Shown piece by piece: positions 32,444-43,676 of a DNA stretch of 64,000 nt. Positions within the stretch are counted from its first letter, which is position 1. Every line of letters begins with the position of its first letter. A program made the translations under genes and the position numbers. The DNA lies in contig NC_092045.1 of the NCBI RefSeq assembly GCF_003086295.3, positions 92,270,693-92,334,692 of the forward strand, read 5' to 3'. Below the pieces are notes generated by a model. The model did not search any database. It was not told the DNA's origin and saw only the letters and a program-made list of their open reading frames with translations. This stretch comes from Arachis hypogaea (lineage: Eukaryota > Streptophyta > Magnoliopsida > Fabales > Fabaceae).

Positions 32444-34248
32444 TTTATGCCTCAAGTATTGAAGACGTTGGTGTTGATGTAACAACATTAAGAACATTTT
32501 CACTCTTCTGGCTAGTTTTTTTAAAAAAGTGTCTATTGTTTTTATCTATGCTCTCTTGTGACAGAAATTTGTTAGATTCTTTTAGTTTTCACTCTCTACT
32601 ATCCTGTGACAGAAATTCTTTTAATCTTTTTCTTTTCTTTATTCTTTTTAATTTTTTATTTTCAATATTTCAAATTATCTTCATACTCTTTTCTCGCCTT
32701 TTCCTAAATATTTTATGAATGGGGAATTATAAGATTCTCAATCTAACTCTGTATTTCAAACGCTTTTAGAAAATCTTATTATTTTATCTTTCTTTCTTAT
32801 TTGATAAAAATAATAACTTTAATAGAAATATACTAATAAAAATATACTAGTTAAATTAATACAAATAATATTACTTAAAGATTAGTAATATTTAATATTT
32901 TTATTTTAATATCAAAAACTAGTGTGTAAGGTTTTATTCTTAATTTTTAGAAATTTCGTTTTAAATCTCAAGCTTGTTATTTTTAACCCAATATTTTATA
33001 AAATTACTAATTTAACTTCATATTTATAAAATTGTCTAATTTAATTTCATATTTCTAGAAATAACCATGGACTCTTATAAAATATCCGGTTTACTCAATA
33101 ACTTTTACTTTTTATTAAAAATGCTCCCAAAACTTATATAATTACTATTTTAACCCCGATCTTTTATCAAATTACATTCTCATATTCAAAAATAATATTT
33201 GTATTGGTGACAAATACTCTTTTCAAAATCGAAATCTTCTCTTGTGATCTTTCAAAATATATACTTGATTTTAAATCTGTTTTCGAGCTTTTTCAGTTAC
33301 CGATTTTTCATAACTTTTAATTTTAATCTTCCAACTACCAAATCTCATCAATTTTCTCAATATTCAAGTTTAACAACAGCCCTCAAATTAGGCCACAATA
33401 GATCAGTTTGGCAGCCTCATCAAAACCAAAACATAAAATACTAAATCAACAATATTTCACCAAAATTCAAACAAAAATCATTCAATTTCAAGTCACAAAG
33501 ATCCAATCAAAAATCACTCATCAAGAACACATTTAATTATTACAAAATTATTAAATTCTATCTCCGTATGGAAATAACCAAACCGAAGCTCCAGGGAAGG
33601 TTTCTGACCGAATAGTTGAAAAAGAAAACGTCAAAAATCGGCTACTCAACCTCTGGCCTGACTTGGACGAACATGCATTGATGGACAACAGCGTCACTGT
33701 CAAATTCTCCCGAATAAAAGTGACTTCAATGTGAAAAGGAGGAAGATACGAATACTTTAATCGGATTAGATTTTCAATTAGAGTTATCGATTTCAAAAAA
33801 TTGAATGCGAAAGATTCGAAAGTTTCACAGTTTCTCTCTCTCTGTTCTTTTTTCTCTTTTCTCACCAAAATAAAACGTTACATGGCTGAATGATGACTAA
33901 TGGTGATTATTAAAGTGTTTAATAAGTGACACATGAGGGTTAGGTGTCATGATATAAAGCTATTGAGTCAGCAATTCAAATTATAAGTATCTTAAATGGA
34001 TGACTATGAAAGCTAGATATATTAAAACACAAGTAGTAATATATATGGAGATAAATATATATGAGTTACTAATATAAATGATATTATTATAATAATAATT
34101 TTAAGAATAAAAGATATATGATGAAGCATTTGCAGAGTAAGTTCATCGAAGAGTATCGATTTTTATTCATACCGACAAATTTTGAACTCGATAATAATAT
34201 TATTAAATGAATCATTATTTTAATTAAAAGAGTAAAAATAAAATATCA

Positions 34249-34303
<55 letters not shown>

Positions 34304-34674
34304 TTATCTTTACTCAAAACATCTCATAATAATAAAAATTATATAAAATTTTTTAATTAAGTTAAACTCTAGTTATCATAAAATTAATTATGTAAAATAT
34401 CTTATTATAACAACATTATATAATAATCTTAATTGATCTAAATTCAAATGATAATAATAATTATAAAAATCAATTTAATTTTGCCTATTAAAATAGTTTT
34501 TAATAAATAGTTCAAACTAATAGAGTAAATCATAATTAATTTAAACTTCAATAATCATAAAATTAATGTAATTAATTTTTAATAAAATAATTTTTACAAA
34601 TATATAATTTAAATTTAATAAAATAAACTATAATTTATTCATATTTAGATTTTTAAAAAATAAGAGATGTTACA
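32444..34674 (-). repeat. hAT 5' end (undefined) and LTR A right part, AT-rich
   Basis: No genes seen. The hAT right TIR was not found; the switch to LTR A lies somewhere between 32.45 and about 32.95 kb. Ends AGATGTTACA at 34674 with ATAAT following. Confidence 0.5.
34250..34304 (+). repeat. (TAA)n microsatellite
   Basis: About 17 ATA/ATAA trinucleotide units in an uninterrupted run inside LTR A. Confidence 0.95.
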
Positions 34675-34679
34675 ATAAT

Positions 34680-35525
34680 GCCCATTAAAGGTGTTGTTCC
34701 ATCGAGGATATGCACTCCGAGGTATAGCTCGTTGCTACTGTTCGGCGATCTCTTCTTCATCTCCCCAATAGCTATAGTGGAATTTCCTCAGAACTCATAT
34801 TTGGATGTGAAACCTGCAAAAGTGACTCCGACGCTCAAGTTAATAAAATATCTTTCAAAAGTAAAACGAATAAACTAGGAATCTTATGATTTTTATCTGA
34901 TGGCGATTAGCCTCGCTTATGCTCGTATTTAAGGTTGTTTAATATAACCAACTTCTCATCTTTTCTCTGAGATTTAGTGCGAGTTCTACAGAAGTGGAAG
35001 CCTTTTATTTGGTCAAACCTTGTTTAAAATATTAGAATGTGTCTCCCAGGTATAAGTGTTTTCCTCCAAGGTATGAGGGGTAAGGATCACAACCCCCAAG
35101 CTTGACTTGCTAAATCATACTTTCATCTTAGCAAGTTGAGCTTTTGAACGAAGATATCATTATGATGTTATACCTCGGAATGATGATATATTTTGGAGTG
35201 ATGCTATCCTATGAGCCCCTAAGCTCAATGCATGTCATTTTAGTTGGCAGGGAAAGCTTGAGTTTTCACTTTTAGAATGCAAAAAGTGTGAAAATGTACT
35301 TAATTCTGCTACACATTTTTTTCAAGAAAATCATGACCACACATTTAAGTGGCAAGTGAACATTTTTTTAATCAAACACCATCAAAACGTGGAGGGATTG
35401 TGTGAAAAGTTCATTTTGTCTTTTTATTACCTATTTGGTCATACTTTTAGAAAGGGACACTAGTTATCTACTGTGTCTAGTTCATTTAAGTGTTTCATTC
35501 TTTCCTCTTTTCTTGCTTTCTAGTA
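34680..35525 (+). other. Upstream region of the Tat antisense gene, noncoding
   Basis: No ORF recognised. Probable part of the Tat 3' region or LTR. The short plus-strand ORF at 34678-34878 has no motif I know. Confidence 0.4.
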
Positions 35526-36277
35526 ATGGCTAGGGATAAGGTTATGGAGGTAAATGATGATATTTATGAGTGGATTCATGTTGATGTGAAGTGTCATGTG
35601 TCGGTTTTCAATAATATAGAGTCTTTGTCTGGGCTCAATGCTGGGAACTGGGTGAAGAGTGGCGCAGAAATTGGTGTTGAATTTCTTTCTTGTAGTGGTG
35701 AAGAAAGAGTTTGCAAATCGAGGAGGACTGGGATTATTTTTATCTGTATACTCCTTATTTAACAGAGTTAAATTTGAGGTTTCCTTTCTTCGATTTTGAA
35801 TGTACTGTGTTAACCCAACTAAAATGTGCCCCTTCATAACTACATCCAAATTCATGGGATTTTCTTCGAGCCTATGAATGTTTAACAAAGTTTCTTGAGT
35901 TTTCCCTTTCCTTGAACATTTTCGTTTCTTTGTTTCAGTCTAAAGGTGTGCGGAAGGGCGTCTGGATCAATTTTAGTAGTTATCCCAATCATTCTTTGTT
36001 TTTGTTGTATAAATCTTCATTCAAAGATTTTAAGGCAATGTTTGAAAGGTCTGTTCGTCGGAAACCATGTACCCCTTCTTTTTGGATAACGACTTGGTTG
36101 AAAAATTTTCTCTTTATTGGCATCCGGAGCTCATGCAAATACTGAAAGCTATAGCGAGAAGTGATGAGAAAAATTGGTTTTTGGATTTTTTTATAGAATG
36201 TTTTTCGGCTGGGGAGTTGTATATTTCTGAATTGTTAAAAGTGGAATCAAATAATAAAGTACTAGAGGAGTATATAA

Positions 36278-36351
36278 GTAAGTGAATGGTATGAAGAATT
36301 TTGCCTCTTATTGATGTTATTTTGATACATGTGTTTTTGTTTTTGTTGTAG
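36278..36351 (+). other. Probable 74-nt intron in Tat antisense gene
   Basis: GTAAGTG donor and TTTTTGTTGTAG acceptor with a T-rich 3' half. Placement fits the open frames on both sides. Confidence 0.55.
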
Positions 36352-36580
36352 GTGGAAAGGTTCTGACGTTGACTACATCGCGTCTAAAGTCATTCCTGAA
36401 CCAGAAAAAGAGAGTTGACAAAGATTGTTTTGCTACAGGTGCGGAGAAAGATGTCGGCACTGATGCTGCCCAGTCTAGTGCTTGTCCTGTGCATCAAGCG
36501 AAAAGGAAGAAATTTGATTCAGAGAAGTCCTTCAAAATTCTTTCTAAGGAATAGCTGGTCATAGGTACGAGAGGTGGTAC

Positions 36581-38874
36581 TGTAAGAACCGAGGTTTTTC
36601 ACATAAAACTGTTTTAATATAATAATTTTAAGTCCCCGAGATGGATTCAAAATTTAGAAGTTTTAATTTGAAAATATAAATGTGAAATTTGATTTCATTG
36701 AATTTTTCTGAGTTGGAAAATATACCTGTTTCGAAAAGTTTTGTAAAAATGCGTACTGGCGCTTAAGCTGGCAGTACCGGCTCTAATTTGTCCAGTACCA
36801 CGTATTTTAGAAAATAAGATTTTGAAATTTGATTTATTATTTTGGAAATGATAAAAATAATTTAGAATTAAAAACCGGGCACTAATCTTAAAGGTTTTGG
36901 CCCAAAGTGGGTCAAACGGGCTAAAAACGCTAACGAGTTGGACCGGACCCAACCTGAGCCCAAGGCCTAACATATATAAGCTCATTTAATGAGCTTTTCA
37001 GCTCATTTCTTCACTCAAATGAGAGAGAGCCGCGGTTTTGATATCAGAGGAGAAGAGAGGAGTGGTTACTATTCACCTCCACCTTCCAGAAGCTATAACT
37101 TTTGATCCGGAGCTCCGATTGACAAGCCGTTTGCGACCATGCAAAGCTCTTGACGAGCTCTTCCTTTATATCTAAGTTTTTCTGGTAAGAACTCAAAACT
37201 CCATCCCAAGTTTCCAGCCCTAGATTTTGCGCATTTTTATGTTTGGATTTTGAGTAGATTTTGTGGTTTTGGTTATTTAGGTGATCTCTAGTAGCGGGTA
37301 ATTGTTGGATTTTACCCCTAATCTCGTTGAATAAGGTAAGGTTCCACTAAATTCTTGTGTTTAGTTATTTTGTGTATCTTAGATTTTGATTTGGTATATA
37401 TATGTGTGATGTTAGATTGAGTTGTGGTGTTTGTTGGAGTTGGTTGAGGCCTTGGATCAAACTTGGTAGCTTCGTTTTGGTGTTTGGTTCTTTTGGGAAT
37501 CGACCCAGGTATGGTTTCGATTTTCTTTGTGTAATATATAATGTTCATGGACACTTAGGCTAGTTGACCCTAAGATAGGATTGAATGTGGTTGATGTATG
37601 AATAATTATAAGTGAATTGAAGTAAATTGTTGGTTATGTTGGATTATTGTGGTTGATGATGATTGTTAGAAATTAATAATTGAAAATTGATGTGAGATGA
37701 GAAATGGGGATGACCGGTGATGATTTGAGGTAGATGGACTTGTTGGATGTGAAAAGTGTGCCAGACACTATATCCTTGGAATGATAATGTGACAGGCACT
37801 ATATCCTTGGAATGATTTGTGCTGAGACATATATTGTTGTTGTTTTCCTTTTTTGTCGTAAGAGTGTGCCAGGCACTATATCCTCGGAATGAGCATGCAA
37901 GTGTGCCAGGCACTATATCCTCGAAACAAAAGCGTGCCAGGCACTGTATCCTCGGACGTGGCAGAATGACGACATCCGAAAGGATGTGTCGGGTTGGCAT
38001 TCATAGACCGACAAGTGATATCACGAGCCAATAGGATAGGCATTCATCATATGCATCTCTTATGTGCTTGATTGCTTTGACTACGTGGGTTTGCCTACTT
38101 ATATAATATGCCTACTTGCTTCTTGAATTACTTGCTATATATGATTATTACCTGTGTATTACTTGCTTGCATTAATTGTGATTGTCTGGAGCTGTGGAGG
38201 TTAGGTAGGCGGTGGCGATGGGATCGCACGGAGGTTAGGGTGGTAAAGGTTGTGGGATACAGCGGTGTGATTAGTAGTAGTTAGAATTCTCCTAAGTTTA
38301 GATAACCCGGTTTATGGTTTAAGTTCTTGATTTATTTATTTATTTATTTTCTAAGCTTGAATATCGATTTGGTGCGAAATTCTAGGATTGCCTTCGGCGT
38401 CCCGGGGCCTTACATCTTACATCATTGGGCAATGTTACCATACTGAGAACCTCCGGTTCTCATACCATATGTTGTTATTTTTCAGATGCAGGTTGCTAAT
38501 CCACCTTGGTGAGATTGCGGATATGGTGACAGAGCTGAGTATGGTTCCTCCTTGGTTTATTTTTGTTCTACTCGTATCTCTTTGTATATATTTATCTTTA
38601 TGGCCTTAAAGGATTATTTGAGAGAATAGTTGTATAAGCTATTTTTAACTCCAAAACTCTATATGTTTGTATATACTTGTCGACTTAAACTCCGCAAGCT
38701 GCGGCTAGTTCCCCATGATTATCATACTATTATATCTATATATATGCTCCATCCTTCTAGAATATACTATTTCCTTCTATATATAAATATGTATAAGCCC
38801 TAGGACTGTCGTAACCTCTGATTAACCTTTGCTTTACGGATAGAGGTAAGGCTTAGGATAATTGGTGTGTTATA
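36581..38874 (+). mobile_element. Solo LTR C (2294 bp), plus orientation
   Basis: Starts TGTAAGAACC and ends GTGTGTTATA, flanked by GGTAC at 36576-36580 and 38875-38879 (perfect TSD). The terminal CA is TA here. A TATA box TATATAAG is at 36973-36980. No coding capacity. Interrupts the Tat antisense gene. Confidence 0.88.
37757..37968 (+). repeat. Five-copy repeat GTGCCAGGCACTATATCC in solo LTR C
   Basis: Copies near 37758, 37790, 37865, 37902 and 37934, most followed by TTGGAA or TCGGAA. Spacing is irregular (about 32, 75, 37 and 32 bp). Each copy contains the short palindrome TGCC-AGGCA. Confidence 0.85.
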
Positions 38875-39924
38875 GGTACTGTGTTTGAAAAGCAAAAAAG
38901 GCTTTATGGTTATATCAAAGGGACTGGTGCACAGTCGGTTTGGGGCGAAATTTTCTCACTCTCAGAATTGGCTCATAAGGTCGCTCAGCATTCTGGTGAT
39001 GTGAAGCTGTTGAAAAAAGTTGGGAAAGAGGGTATTGGAAAGTATATTCTATTATAGATGAGGTCATTAAATATTTGTATACCTTTATTTGGTTTGATGT
39101 TGATGTTTGTTTATGTAGGTGATTGGTACGAGGTTATTGTGCATAGGTCAGATGACAAAGCTGATTGGTGCTGAAGAAAGGGGTGCAGTAGAAAAGATAA
39201 CCAAATTGGAAAAATCTTTGAAGGAAGGGGAAGATGATATTGTAGATGTAACCTCAAAGATGAAAAAGCAAAGAGGAAGAAGTGATGAAGCTGCAGGATC
39301 AGATCTGCCTATTACAAAGCCAAATAAAAGAGTCCGATAATGACAAAGGAAAAATGACTTCCAGAATTCACAAGTTGGAAAATGAGGTGTTGGAGATGTT
39401 TGCTGCTGGTTTTGATCGGGCGGTGAGTCAGGTCGTGACCTTTTTGCCCGAGTTTGATGTCGGCAATCTTGATGTCACCAAGAAAGTTGTCAATGGTAAG
39501 CTTGTTGATGATGAAATTGGTGAGGTCAAGGATGAAAATATGGTTGCTGGTGAGAAGGATATGTAATATATGATTGTTTTGGGTTACCTTAGTTTGGGAA
39601 CTTTTTTATTAATCTTTCGTGATCATTGGATTGTATCTTATCTTTTCATATCGGTTTTTGTTTTGTCTGAACAATGGTTAGACATTTGAATTGTATGATG
39701 TTTTATGGTGTTTAAGTACCAAGATTTGCTAACTTCCAACTTTTGTATGTTGGATTTGTATGAATAAAATATTGTATAATTTTTATTTGAATTGACAATA
39801 CCTTCGATTGTGGAAGGTGCGGGGTAATTGGCCTCGTTAAAACCTGTTCGAGTAAAACCCGATGCATGATAAAAACCTCAAGATAAGAAAAATGAGTACC
39901 TTTCGGCCCCATATTTTACAAGGG

Positions 39925-42900
39925 ATTAACTATAGTGCAAATATAATGATGATATGTTCCAAGTATTAGGTAGGTCGGTCCCAGTCAATGTTTGCAAAGA
40001 ATATGCTCCCTTTCTGTGCACCTTTGTCACCCTAAAAGGGCCTTCCCAAGTTGTTGTCAGTTTTTCATGACCTGGAGGTTTTCGAACATCTTCGATTTTT
40101 TGGAGTACCGGGTATCCTTATTGTAGTGTTCTCAGACGTACCTTCTTATTATATTTTTGCTATATTGTGATTTGCATAGTTTGTTGCCTGAGTCTGGCTA
40201 GACCGCGTTCTTCATCCAGTGTATCAAGCTTGGCTAATAGTGCTTGTGTATTTTCTTCTTTGTCCAAGAGATTAGTTCTGATTGATCCTTGAGAGATTTC
40301 TATTGGTATCATGCATTCGGCCCCTGTACACTAGTCGGAAAAATGTTTCTTTTGTTGAGGACTGTGGTGTAGTATTGTAACTCCATAAGATTTCAGGAAT
40401 TCACTCGGCCCAACATCCTTTAGCTTTTGTTAACTTTTTCCTTAAAGCTTGCAAAATAATCTTATTGGCTGCCTCTGCAAGCCCGTTGCTTTGTGGGTGC
40501 TTCACAGAGAAAAATTGGTGCTTAATGTGAAGATTTATTAAAAAATATGCTATTTTCTTATCAGTAAATTGTCGACTATTGTCGGCAACATTTTGATCCT
40601 TCAACGATCCTCTTGATTAATATGAGATGTCAAACTCTGATAGTTCTACTGACCATTTGATGAGACTTCCAACAAGATCTGGCCATGTTAGTATTTGACG
40701 CAGCGGTTGATTAATCCGAACTATGATTTGATGACTTTGAAAATAATGGTGTGGATGTCGAGCAGTGATTATCAAAACAAATGCTAGTTTTTCTATAGTT
40801 GGATATCTTATTTTTGCATTATGTAATATCTTGCTGACAAAATAAATTGGGTGTTACTCATTTCTTGTTTCTGTGACAAGTATAGAGCTAATTGCGTGAT
40901 ATGAAATCGAAAGATATAGATATAGAGGTTTCACATTCATCTATGCATATGAAGTTCTTGGCCTTTCCTAGGCTGTTGAAGAAGTGGTATGACCTTACGG
41001 TGGCTACAGGTAAGAACTTTCATAGTGCTACCAGGCGTTCGGTGAGTTGCTGAACTTCTTTGATAGTTCGGGGTGACTTCATTTGGATTACAGCTCAACA
41101 TTTGTCGAGATTTGCTTCTATCCCTTGATGTGTTAAATAAAACCAAGGAATTTACTTCCATGGACTTCAAATGCACACTTCTTGGGGTTTAATCTCATGT
41201 TGTATTTTCGTAATTACTGGAAAACTTCCAAAAGGTCGGTTTGGTAGGTCTCTTCAGATTTTGATTTTACTACCACGTCATCGATGTATACTTATATGTT
41301 CTGACCAATCTGATCTCGAAAGACCTTGTCCATCAGCCTCTAGTATGTTGCACCTGTATTTTCAAGTCTAAAAGGCATTAGTTTATAACAAAAATTATCG
41401 TGATCAGTTATGAATGCAGTTTTGTCTTAGTCTTCTGGTGCATCTGTATCTGATTATAACTGGAATACACATCCATGAAGTTTAGAACTTTGAAGCCGGA
41501 GGTGTTGTCTACCAAATTATCAATGCTCGGCAATGGGTATGAATATTTGGGACAGACCTTATTCAAATTTATAAAATATACACATATGCACCACATTCCC
41601 AAGCTTTTCTTTACCATAACTATATTTGCCAACCATGATGTGAATCTGATTTCACGTATGAATCCTGTGTCGAGAAGTTTCTGAGTTTCTGAAATGGCAT
41701 CATTTTTCCGTTCAATCATGAGCTTTCATTTTTTCTACCGGATTGGTTGGACGTTTGGGTTGACGGCGAGTTTGTGACATATAATATTTGGGTCGATTTC
41801 AGGCATATCCGCGGGGTCCATGCAAATAGATCAGCCTTGTATTGAAGCAATTTGGTGAGGTTTTGTGCATCACCTGTAGAAAAAGCAAAACCGATGTTAG
41901 TATATTGGCAATTGTTTTTGGTGAGTTGTAGTCGGCTTGCACAGTTGTCCCGATGGTTAAGCTCGGCTAGTGTTGGGATATCGTCGATGTTGTATACAGA
42001 GAAGAACTGTTGAATAGGTTCTTATGGTGGTGATCTTAGTGTCAAATCTGTATTGTAACATTGTCTTGCATATTTATAGTCGACATGTACAGTTGCAACG
42101 ATGTCGTCTTGCACAAGAAACTTTACACACAAGTGAATCGTTGAAACAATTGCTCCAAAAGAATTAAGGAATGGTCATCCCAAAATAATATTATAGTGGC
42201 TTATACAGTCAACTACTAAAAATTGAATGTCTAGGATTTTTTAGCACGGATGTTCCCCTTGGGTTGTTCTCAACCAAACATAACATGTCATGATAACTCT
42301 TTTCTCAGAGAACCCTACCAATTCTCCGGTTAACAGTTGCAAAGCATTTTTACTAAGTTGCATTTTCTTGAAGGTTGAATAGAACACTTCGGCACTGCTT
42401 CCTGAATTAAGTAAGACTTTCTTGACCACTAAGTCCCCTATGTTTATAGAGATTACCACAAAGTCATCAAGGTTTGGCCATTGTGACTGCAAATCTGAGG
42501 TATTGAAAGTGATGTTGCTAGCGGGGGGAAGTTGGTTGTAGTGCAAATGAAGACCCTTCCATAGTTAACATTGCTCGATAACTTCATATTCTGACTGAGC
42601 TGGTGATTTTTCCTCCTGCAAAACCTCCTGAAATGTAGTTGATGACTCCCCATGGTGTAGGAGGTTGGGGTTGGATATGCCATTTTCCTTTATTTTTAGA
42701 TGCTGAGGTAAGGTTTGAGTTTTCAGCCATTGTTGCAAGGTCTGTTGTATCTCTTTAAATTCGGCCATTGACGTATTTATCCAGCAATCCTTGACGTGCC
42801 AGCCATTCCAGTAGGTCTTTTGCTACCACATTCATCGGTTGTGTGTCCAAATTTCTGGTATAATGTACAATGCTTCGTTTTGTCCACGTACTTCTAATCT

Positions 42901-43676
42901 TGATAAGTCCCTGCTTTGCTTGGTGGTTTTATAATCTTAACATCAAGAATTTTCTTGATTATGTCTTCTCTTTTAATGTTGAATTGTGTAGAGGAGTTAA
43001 ATTTTGGTGTCAGTTTGAATGGTTTCTTGTGTTCTTATGTCTGATTTGATCTTTTGTGCTTGTCTTCATCTCTTTAGGGAGTCTATTTTTTAGCTTTCTT
43101 GGCTTCCATAAGTACCTTGATCTCTACCTACCTAGCCGCTTTATCTTTAAATTCGGTGAGTGTTTTAGGTTTGGTAATAGCAATCATCTCTTGGAATTTT
43201 TTTGGGCAGAGACTACTTTTCAAAGCGTGCAAATGTACCTTGGGACTAAGATTAGGAATTTCCATCGCAACTTTGGTGAATCTTGTCATGTAATCTTTTA
43301 AGATTTCGTACTAGCCTTGCTTGGTGGTGCTAAGGTAATTAGAGTCATGGATATAGATTTTTTAGGCCACAAAATAGTTGATGAATAGGTTGGTAAATTC
43401 TTCAAAGCTGGAAATTGAACCTGCAAGCAAACTAGAAAACCAAAGTAAAACAGCTCCATCCAAGAAAGTGGAAAAAGAACGACATAAGATTATATTAGAA
43501 GTACCGTTCAGAAACATCATTGATTCAAATTTGGTGACGTTTATCTTGGAGTCACCAATTCCTTCATATGGCTTCAATGTTGTTAAGAGTATAAAATTCT
43601 TTGGCATTTAAAAATTCATTATCTCTGCCGAGAAAGGGTTTGCTATTCTTTTTGTAGCTTTTGGAGGAATGACTTC
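39925..43676 (-). pseudogene. Tat-lineage gag-pol, multiply broken, RH-IN deletion
   Basis: 43362-43676: gag with NPFSAEI, a stop, then MPKNFILLTTLKPYEGIGDS and the GAVLLWFSSL...F..FVA pattern. 42241-42546: protease with VLLNSGSSAEVF, where the catalytic Asp is Asn (codon 42406-42408). 41408-41719: RT with IVMVKKSLGMWCICVYFINL and CPKYSYPLPSIDNLVD, then YIDDVVVKS near 41277. 40610-40850: RNase H end with TNQPL-like and LIKWSVELSEFDISY. 40401-40604: integrase with NSRQFTDKKIAYFLINLHIK and HPQSNGLAEAANKI. 39930-40080: C-terminal GPFRVTKV..GAY.L-like segment. The RNase H end abuts integrase at about 40605, so the linker and first integrase catalytic region are deleted. Many stops and shifts. Confidence 0.85.

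Larger units (their letters stand above)
6190..34674 (-). mobile_element. Outermost solo LTR (LTR A), host of the nested stack
   Basis: Left edge TGTAACA at 6190 and right edge TGTTACA at 34674 are perfect inverted termini. Both sides are flanked by ATAAT (6185-6189 and 34675-34679), a 5-bp TSD. LTR-like AT-rich sequence is visible at 6190-6794 and roughly 32.8-34.67 kb; everything between is later insertion. Without it the LTR would be about 2.4-2.6 kb. No gag-pol belongs to it, so it is read as a solo LTR. The TSD is AT-rich, so chance agreement is possible. Confidence 0.6.
35526..39566 (+). pseudogene. Tat antisense gene, 'putative gypsy-type transposon' (Transposase_28-like), spliced and broken
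   Basis: Starts MARDKVMEVNDDIYEWIHVD. A frameshift near 35690 moves to a frame encoding FYLYTPYLTELNLRFPFFDF and QLKCAPS, then HPNSWDFLRAYE: the YLTEL...RFPF..FE..VL..L..APSQLHPNSW.F pattern of the domain I know as Transposase_28. A likely intron is at 36278-36351 (GTAAGTG...TTGTAG). After a solo LTR insertion (36581-38874) the gene resumes at 38880, with another probable acceptor at 39117-39118. The end is a Lys/Glu-rich coiled-coil-like stretch (GAVEKITKLEKSLKEGEDDI), finishing about 39566. The frameshift, stops and LTR make it non-functional. Function of the family is unknown; it is normally opposite to pol in Tat elements. Confidence 0.65.
34680..43676 (-). mobile_element. Decayed Tat-lineage Ty3/gypsy element
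   Basis: Minus strand: gag (43676 down), protease (about 42.4 kb), RT (41.7-41.1 kb), RNase H (about 40.9-40.6 kb), integrase piece (40.6-40.4 kb), pol end (about 39.93 kb). Beyond pol the opposite strand carries an intron-containing gene (35526-39566), as in Tat/Ogre-type elements. No LTR of this element was recognised: the 5' side is cut at 43677 by another element and the 3' side reaches LTR A. Confidence 0.8.

Noticed and set aside
33123..33130. GCTCCCAA as the right TSD of the hAT (matching 6787-6794)
   Set aside because: No CAGGGG-type inverted terminus next to it, and the sequence on both sides reads as continuous LTR A; an 8-mer match over a few kb can arise by chance.
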